Assembly (NCBI GenBank): GCA_945862325.1
Contig: CAMAXZ010000032.1
Span: 1-46,934 of the forward strand
Reading direction: 5' to 3'
Length of the DNA stretch: 46,934 nt
Source: Klebsiella pneumoniae
GTDB taxonomy: Bacteria > Myxococcota_A > UBA796 > SXON01
Program-made: the position numbers and the translations under genes
In this document: positions 42,131-46,934 of the stretch, one piece after another
Numbering within the stretch: position 1 is the first letter of the stretch
Layout: the number at the start of each line of letters is the position of its first letter
The notes under the pieces: generated by a model
Database searches by the model: none
Told to the model about the DNA's origin: nothing
The model's input: only the letters and a program-made list of their open reading frames with translations

Positions 42131-43578
42131 TAGACGGGGATCGGGGTGTCGGCGCGCCCGAGGTACGCGGTGGCGTCGGTGCGCCACCCGAGCAGGTGCC
42201 CGCGGAGCTCCTGCTCGAGCTCGTAGGCCTCGCGCGCGCGCTCCTTGGCCAGGTCGGTCTTTTCGCCGGGGTCCTTCGCGAGGTCGAAGAGCTGGACGGT
42301 GCCGTCCTCGAGGTCGAGGATGAGCTTCAGATCGCCCTTCCGGATCGCGCGAAGGTGGGCGTAGAGCCGGTAGTCCGTCTCGGCGAGCAGGGGGCCCGGC
42401 GGATCGGCTTCGCCGTTGAGGAACGGAAGCAGGCTCGCGCCGTCGCTGCCCTCGACCGGGGGCAGGCCGAGAGCGTCGAAGATGGTCGGGAAGAGGTCGA
42501 TCGTCCGCACCGTCTCCCGCACGTCGACCCGCTCGGTCTGGCCGGGGAAGTGGAGCATCATCGGGACGTGCAGCTGCTCCTGGTAGAGCGAGTAGCCGTG
42601 ATCGATCGACCCGTGCTCGCCGAACTCCTCGCCGTGGTCGGACATCAACGCGACGATGGCGTGGTCCCACACGCCGGTGTCTTTGAGCGTCTGCACGACC
42701 TGCGCCATCCGCGCGTCCGCGATCTGCGCTTTCTTGTCGTAGATCGCCAGGAGAAACGCCCAGTCGTCCGCCGTGACGACGCCGTCGAGCGTCGGGTCCT
42801 GGCCGGGCTTCTGGATGGTGGCGAGCGCCTGCTCGCGGAGCTTCGCCTGCTCTTCGATGCTCCCGTCCATGGGCCCGGCGTACCCGGGCATCACCGAGCG
42901 CGCCGAGACGTCGGCCGGGAGCGGCGCCTGCCCGTGCACGTCGTAGCCGTGGAAGAACAGGAACAGGCGCCCGTCCTTGTTCTCCTGGAGCCACGCCACG
43001 GCGGGCGGGCCCGAGTGGTCCATGCCGCCGAACTTCTTATCGTCCACAAACGCCGAGAATCCACGACCGTACCCGAAGCGCGCGGACACCCCGGCGTCGC
43101 CGGTGTACGCGGCGCCGAGCCAGCCCGCCTTCATCAGCGTCTCGCTCCAGAGCGGCACGTCGTCGCTCACCCGGGCGTCGACCATCTTGGTGGGATCGGC
43201 CGGATCCGGCGCGAGCTTGTTGACCAGCCCGTGGCGCGTGGGCCAGCGCCCGGAGAACACGGCCATGTGCGCGGGGACGGTCCACGCCGCGGGCGACATC
43301 GCGTCGTGGAACACGACCGACGACGCCGCCAGCGCCTCGAGGTTCGGCGTACGACCTTCGTTCCCGGCCGCGAGCCCCGTGCGGTCGTAGCGCAGGCAGT
43401 CCATCGAGATCAGCACGACGTCGATGTCGGCCGCGCGGGCCGCGAGGTCCGTCAGGGAGGCGGGGACCCGGACGGTCCGCGCCGACGGCGCGGGGGGCGT
43501 GGGCGCCACCGGGGAGACAGTGGGCGCGGGCTCGGTGGCGCAGGCGAGCAGGAGCGGGAGCAGCATGTGCCGTTGCAT
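42127..43578 (-). CDS. Sulfatase-like lipoprotein (alkaline phosphatase superfamily)
   Basis: A 483-residue protein. ATG 43578 (or 43566) gives a short signal with lipobox MLLPLLLACA. Motifs are VVLISMDCLRYDRTG, RLFLFFHGYDVHGQ, IVALMSDHGEEFGEHG and LHVPMMLHFPGQ; the C-terminus keeps the usual LFDLAKDPGEKTDLAKE element of sulfatases. The nucleophile position has Thr (T-V-P-A-H in AAWTVPAHMAVFSGRW) instead of formylglycine Cys/Ser. Predicted to act in the periplasm or on the surface as a metal-dependent phosphate- or sulfate-ester hydrolase. It lies 25 bases after the phosphoesterase gene and is coupled to the next sulfatase-like gene. Confidence 0.85.
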   Translation of the reverse strand: MQRHMLLPLLLACATEPAPTVSPVAPTPPAPSARTVRVPASLTDLAARAADIDVVLISMDCLRYDRTGLAAGNEGRTPNLEALAASSVVFHDAMSPAAWTVPAHMAVFSGRWPTRHGLVNKLAPDPADPTKMVDARVSDDVPLWSETLMKAGWLGAAYTGDAGVSARFGYGRGFSAFVDDKKFGGMDHSGPPAVAWLQENKDGRLFLFFHGYDVHGQAPLPADVSARSVMPGYAGPMDGSIEEQAKLREQALATIQKPGQDPTLDGVVTADDWAFLLAIYDKKAQIADARMAQVVQTLKDTGVWDHAIVALMSDHGEEFGEHGSIDHGYSLYQEQLHVPMMLHFPGQTERVDVRETVRTIDLFPTIFDALGLPPVEGSDGASLLPFLNGEADPPGPLLAETDYRLYAHLRAIRKGDLKLILDLEDGTVQLFDLAKDPGEKTDLAKERAREAYELEQELRGHLLGWRTDATAYLGRADTPIPVY

Positions 43579-43603
43579 AGACCCCCGCGACCAATGACGC
43601 AAC

Positions 43604-44497
43604 TCACGCGAACAAACGCGCCTGGCGCGACGGGCGTGACCACGGCGACACCCGGCCGCCGCGCTGCACGATGGCGCGTTCGGTCTCTACCGTGCACGCG
43701 GATCCGCGGAGGTGCACCAGCGCGCCCTCGACCAGCTCGGCGGGCGGGTCCGGCTCCGACACCACGCGCATCGGCCGCGCCGGCACGTCGACGAACCGCC
43801 ACGTCGGCGTCGCGCCGAAGTGCACCTCGACCACGCCCTTCACCTCGTCCGCCTCCACCGCCGCGGTGCGCTCCATGGCGCCCGCGTGGACCACGGTGGT
43901 GTGGCCCAGGGGGAACGCCTGCCGCGTGTGCACGTGCCCGGAGAGCACCAACGGCACGCCCGGGGGGATCTGGCTGGCCGCGACGGTCTCCGCCGAGCTG
44001 CGCGCGCGAAACACGAAGCCGGGGACACGCGAGCCGTCGAAGCTCTGGTGGGCGACGAGCAGATCCGCGCCTTCGCCGACGGCCTTCGCGGCCGCCGAGG
44101 CCCAGTCGGCGCTCTCGCGGTACCACGGCACGCACGCCACGCGGAGGTCGCCGACCCGCACCTGCTCGGGCTCGTCGCACAAGATGACCCCCGCCGCCGC
44201 GCCGAGGTGGCGAACGATCCCCGTGCGATCGTGATTTCCCGGGATGGCGACGACCGGGACGGCGCGCGCCGCGGCGCCCAGCAGGGCGACGGCCTCGTCG
44301 ACGGCCTCGGGCGGCGGCGAGGACCGATCGAACACGTCGCCGGAGAGGATCACGAGGTCGTAGGCCCCTTCCATGGCGGGCGCGAGCACCTTCGTCAGCA
44401 GGTCACGATGGTCGTGGGCGCGCCGCCAGCCCGGCGGCCCGCCGCGGTAGAAGCGCTCGATCCCCAGGTGGGTGTCGGTGACGTGGAGGATGCGCAT
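43604..44497 (-). CDS. Calcineurin-like metallophosphoesterase, SbcD-like
   Basis: A 297-residue protein with the complete metallophosphoesterase set in order: MRILHVTDTHLG (D-x-H), VILSGDVFDR (GD), VAIPGNHDR (GNHD), LLVAHQSFDG and LSGHVHTRQAFP (GH-x-H). Spacing resembles the nuclease domain of SbcD/Mre11, but it is shorter than SbcD and no SbcC gene is adjacent. There is no export signal, so it is cytoplasmic, unlike the lipoproteins downstream. It is 25 bases before the first sulfatase-like gene and is divergent from the methyltransferase gene. Nuclease or general phosphodiesterase activity is possible. Confidence 0.83.
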   Translation of the reverse strand: MRILHVTDTHLGIERFYRGGPPGWRRAHDHRDLLTKVLAPAMEGAYDLVILSGDVFDRSSPPPEAVDEAVALLGAAARAVPVVAIPGNHDRTGIVRHLGAAAGVILCDEPEQVRVGDLRVACVPWYRESADWASAAAKAVGEGADLLVAHQSFDGSRVPGFVFRARSSAETVAASQIPPGVPLVLSGHVHTRQAFPLGHTTVVHAGAMERTAAVEADEVKGVVEVHFGATPTWRFVDVPARPMRVVSEPDPPAELVEGALVHLRGSACTVETERAIVQRGGRVSPWSRPSRQARLFA

Positions 44498-44539
44498 GGC
44501 GGCTGGATCCCAGATAGCCCCGTCTCGCTCGAGGCTGCC

Positions 44540-45580
44540 GTGAAGTTTCCCACATCCGCGTTCGCGCTCGCGATCTGTCAGCCCGGCATGGAGCGCGCGC
44601 TGAAGGCGGAGGTCGGGCGCGCGCGCCCCGACCTGCGCTCCGCCTGGAGCCGGCCGGGCATCGTCACGTTCCGCGCGAGCGGCGGAGTCTTCCGCCCCGA
44701 CGAGTCCGTCGACGCCGTGTTCGCGCGGCGCTGGGCGTGCTCCGGCGGGAGCGTGGCGTCGTTCGAGCTCCTCCTCGCGCACCTCGACACCCTGCGCCCG
44801 GCGCGCGTCCACCTCGGGCCCCGCGATCAAGGCGTCCCGGACGAGATCCCGCCGGCGCGCCAGGCCGCAGCGGACAGCGACGCTCGCGCCCTGTCCGAGC
44901 GGCTCGCCGCGGCACGCCCGGAGCTGCCGCAGGGGCCCGGCGGAGAAGACGGATGTTTGATCCTCGATGTGATCACGTCGCCGGATGAGCCGCCGGCGAT
45001 CGGCTGGCACGTGAAGGCCGACGAGAGCGGGCCGCTCGGCCGCTGGGACTACGCGGTGCCCGACGACCTCCCCTCACGCGCCTGGCGCATGGTGGTGGAG
45101 GGGCTCCGGTGGTCGCGCGCGCCGCTCCTCCCGGGCGATCGGGTGTTGGAGATCGGCGCGGCGCCCGGCGGGGCCACGCGCGCGTTCGCCGAGCACGGCG
45201 CGCGGGTCCTGGCGGTCGATCCCCAGCCGATCGACCCCGCCGTGCGCGCGATGTCCGGCGTCACGGTGGTCCAACGGCCCATCGGCGAGCTGCGGCTCGA
45301 GGACGTCCCGGACGACGTCCGTTGGATCGCGTCCGACGCCGGGATCGCGCCGCCGCACGTCGTCGGGGCGATCCGGCGCATCCTCCCGCGGGTACGCGGC
45401 GGGCTGCGCGGGCTGCTGTTGACGCTGAAGCTCAACGACGCCGCCGCGATCGCCGGGCTGCCCGCGGTGTTCGCGCAGCTCGAGGCGCTGGTGGGCGGCC
45501 GGGCGCGCGCGTGCCAGCTCCCGGCCAACCGCAGGGACGTGTTCGTGTACGTCGCGATCGAGCCTTCGGCGCGTCCCTGA
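44540..45580 (+). CDS. RlmM-like rRNA 2'-O-methyltransferase
   Basis: A 346-residue protein from GTG 44540 (KFPTSAFALAICQPGMERAL). The N-terminal 170 residues are THUMP-like, as in E. coli RlmM. The methyltransferase domain begins with the SAM motif VLEIGAAPGGATRAFAEHGA (about residue 201), followed by VLAVDPQPIDPAV, WIASDAGIAPP and LLLTLKLNDAA, which supply Asp and Lys at the positions used by the K-D-K-E class of 2'-O-methyltransferases. The length and ending (ARACQLPANRRDVFVYVAIE) match RlmM, which modifies C2498 of 23S rRNA. The specific target is inferred. It starts 42 bases from the divergent phosphoesterase gene. Confidence 0.75.
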   Translation: MKFPTSAFALAICQPGMERALKAEVGRARPDLRSAWSRPGIVTFRASGGVFRPDESVDAVFARRWACSGGSVASFELLLAHLDTLRPARVHLGPRDQGVPDEIPPARQAAADSDARALSERLAAARPELPQGPGGEDGCLILDVITSPDEPPAIGWHVKADESGPLGRWDYAVPDDLPSRAWRMVVEGLRWSRAPLLPGDRVLEIGAAPGGATRAFAEHGARVLAVDPQPIDPAVRAMSGVTVVQRPIGELRLEDVPDDVRWIASDAGIAPPHVVGAIRRILPRVRGGLRGLLLTLKLNDAAAIAGLPAVFAQLEALVGGRARACQLPANRRDVFVYVAIEPSARP

Positions 45581-45625
45581 CCGTTCCCGTGTCGCGCCCC
45601 CGCCGTTTCGGATAGCGAGGGCCCG

Positions 45626-46549
45626 ATGGAAGCCGGGACCACCGTCAACCTCCGCGTGCAGGTCATCGACCTCACCCCGGTCACGTTGGATCTCCAGGTC
45701 CCGACGTACCTGCCCGCGCGCGACCTCACCCAGCGCGTCGCCCGCGACGCGGGCCTCGAGGCCTTCTGGCCCGACGGCCGGCGGCGGCTGTATTGGCTGC
45801 GCGCCCGCGGGCGCCTGGTGCGGGACGAAGAGAAGTTGTCCGACTTGAACGTGGTCAACGGCGAGCTCGTGTACCTGCTTCCGGAGCCCCCGGCGGGCTC
45901 GGGCGTCGTGGAGCGTCCGCCGGAGCACCCCGAGACCCACGACTACGGCGGCCAGGGCCTCCCCGTGCTGTTCGGTAGCTTGCTCCTGGTACTTGCGTGG
46001 AGCATCGGGTGGGGCGCGGCGCTCGCCCAGTCGCGCACCCTCGCCGTGGTGACGCTCCCCGGGCTCGCCCTCGGGCTCTTCTGCACCGCCCTCGCGCGCC
46101 ACGCGTGGGGCGGAGCCGGCAGCCGCGTGCGCATCGTCGCGACCGGCCTCGCGCTGCAGCTCTGCATCACGGTGATCGCGTTCCTGTCGCCGGTGTTGTT
46201 CGCGAGCGCGAGCGTGCTCGACGTCTACCGCGAGAGCGTGCCCGGGCTGATCCTCGGCATGTTGGGGGCGTTCGTGGGGTGGGCGGCGTGGTGGGGCGCG
46301 GTCGAGCCCCTGCCCGCGCGCACCGCCCAGGCGGCCGCCGCGGTCGCGCAGACGATCACCACCGTGCCCTGCGGCATCTGCGGCGGGCCGGTCGAGCCCG
46401 ACGTGCGCTTGGACTGCACCCACGCGTGCGGGCAACACTTCCACAAGGGGTGTTGGAACGCGCGCCAGGCGGTGTATCGGGGCGATCGCGGCCGTTGCGC
46501 GATCTGCACGCGGCCAGTCGGCGGCGCGCAGCCGCGCGCGGTCGGCTGA
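45626..46549 (+). CDS. Membrane protein with ubiquitin-like domain and RING-like zinc finger
   Basis: A 307-residue protein in three parts. Residues 5-88 form a ubiquitin-like/YukD-like beta-grasp: LRVQVIDLTPVTLDLQVP, then LYWLRARGRLVRDEEKLSDL and NVVNGELVYLLPEPP, which follows the G-x-L-x-D-x(3)-LSD-x-N pattern of ubiquitin. Residues 111-226 hold four predicted membrane helices. The tail has a cross-brace-type zinc finger: Cys249, Cys252, Cys264, Cys268, His271, His273, Cys276, Cys291 and Cys294 (PCGICGG; CGQHFHKGCW; RCAICTRP). RING-H2 fingers read C-x-H-x-F-H-x2-C; here it is C-x2-H-F-H-x2-C. The ends presumably face the cytoplasm. No E1, E2 or T7SS gene is nearby. Function unknown. Confidence 0.82.
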   Translation: MEAGTTVNLRVQVIDLTPVTLDLQVPTYLPARDLTQRVARDAGLEAFWPDGRRRLYWLRARGRLVRDEEKLSDLNVVNGELVYLLPEPPAGSGVVERPPEHPETHDYGGQGLPVLFGSLLLVLAWSIGWGAALAQSRTLAVVTLPGLALGLFCTALARHAWGGAGSRVRIVATGLALQLCITVIAFLSPVLFASASVLDVYRESVPGLILGMLGAFVGWAAWWGAVEPLPARTAQAAAAVAQTITTVPCGICGGPVEPDVRLDCTHACGQHFHKGCWNARQAVYRGDRGRCAICTRPVGGAQPRAVG

Positions 46550-46555
46550 CCGCGC

Positions 46556-46934
46556 CTACCCGCCGAGCTCGCCCCAACGTGCCTTCACGACGTTCGCGGC
46601 GCCACCTGCCCCCGCGCCGGCCAGCCACTCCGCGGCCACCTCGAGCGGGCGGCGAGGCGGATCGTACGCCGCGGTGAGGTCGATCGCCGCGCACGCCACG
46701 GCGAACGGAAGATCGAGCTCCATCGCCAGAGAGAGCCGCTCGATGGCCTCGGCGGGTCGCAAGGGCTCGCCGCGCGCGAGGGTGTCGGCGTCGGCCAGGG
46801 CGCGCGCGGCGAGGCCCACGGCGCCACCGACTCCGGCGGCCTCGCGCAGCGGCCCGGCGGCGGCCTCCGGGAACCCCGCGCGCAGCTCGGCCGTTGCCCG
46901 CTCGAAGGCGGCGGTCGAGAGGCCCACGGCGTGC
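46556..46934 (-). CDS. Partial Ala-rich helical protein of unknown function
   Basis: The reading frame is open to the right edge of the window, so the N-terminus is missing; GTG 46927 is only an internal candidate. The visible C-terminal part is Ala-rich and helical (TAAFERATAELRAGFPEAAA, EAIERLSLAMELDLPFAVAC, PPRRPLEVAAEWLAGAG), with no motif I recognise. The stop is 6 bases from the stop of the ubiquitin-like/RING gene on the other strand. A role cannot be assigned. Confidence 0.5.
   Translation of the reverse strand, partial: HAVGLSTAAFERATAELRAGFPEAAAGPLREAAGVGGAVGLAARALADADTLARGEPLRPAEAIERLSLAMELDLPFAVACAAIDLTAAYDPPRRPLEVAAEWLAGAGAGGAANVVKARWGELGG

Noticed and set aside
43604..44497. 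Naming the phosphoesterase sbcD.
   Set aside because: It is shorter than typical SbcD and there is no SbcC gene beside it, so only SbcD-like is justified.

Overview
The window is a gene-dense (about 97 percent coding), very GC-rich bacterial segment. Genes run in both directions, mostly as short operons with 1 to 4 base stop/start overlaps (ATGA, GTGA, TTGA). The content points to a myxobacterium-like (Myxococcota or deltaproteobacterial) chromosome: an extracellular contractile injection system (eCIS), a PilB/GspE ATPase, a hybrid NtrB-type kinase, several lipobox proteins (one with an Asp/Ser/Gly-rich linker behind its lipobox), and lipid-anchored alkaline-phosphatase-superfamily hydrolases. 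This placement is an inference; no rRNA or other phylogenetic marker is present. I saw no tRNA, rRNA, insertion sequence or CRISPR array. The only gene-free stretch over 100 bases is 35220-35332.

Layout. (1) 1-14665: baseplate half of an eCIS: a partial unknown protein, LysM tube-adaptor, gpD/gp27 hub, gp25, gpJ, gpI and a His-rich accessory protein. The set is split by a 5.9 kb block on the opposite strand carrying a PilB/GspE ATPase, a PanP-like PLP decarboxylase and a TPR/O-GlcNAc-transferase-like protein. The ATPase gene has a perfect hairpin that would bury its ribosome binding site. (2) 14674-18371: a lipoprotein, then a GT4 glycosyltransferase and a glycogen-debranching-type glucosidase whose N-terminal domain appears damaged. 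(3) 18375-21139: chorismate mutase and a long U32 protein (RlhA-like). (4) 21158-30355: one operon of a cyclic-nucleotide-domain/EAL phosphodiesterase, AddB, AddA and a hybrid histidine kinase.

(5) 30359-34666: a tightly coupled minus-strand cassette of two unknown proteins, an ATP-dependent DNA ligase, an OLD-like ATPase and a small TOPRIM-like protein. I know no named system with this gene set, and it is a strong candidate for an undescribed DNA repair or defence module. (6) 34692-38173: a lipoprotein, a secreted beta-helix protein and a B12-type radical SAM enzyme. (7) 38237-44497: two convergent arms, each combining an EF-hand protein with sulfatase-like lipoproteins that lack the sulfatase cysteine; the minus arm starts with an SbcD-like phosphoesterase. 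(8) 44540-46934: an RlmM-like methyltransferase, a remarkable membrane protein with an N-terminal ubiquitin-like domain, four membrane helices and a C-terminal RING-like zinc finger, and a partial unknown gene.

The two observations most worth pursuing are the ubiquitin-like/RING membrane protein (45626-46549) and the ligase/ATPase/TOPRIM cassette (30359-34666).
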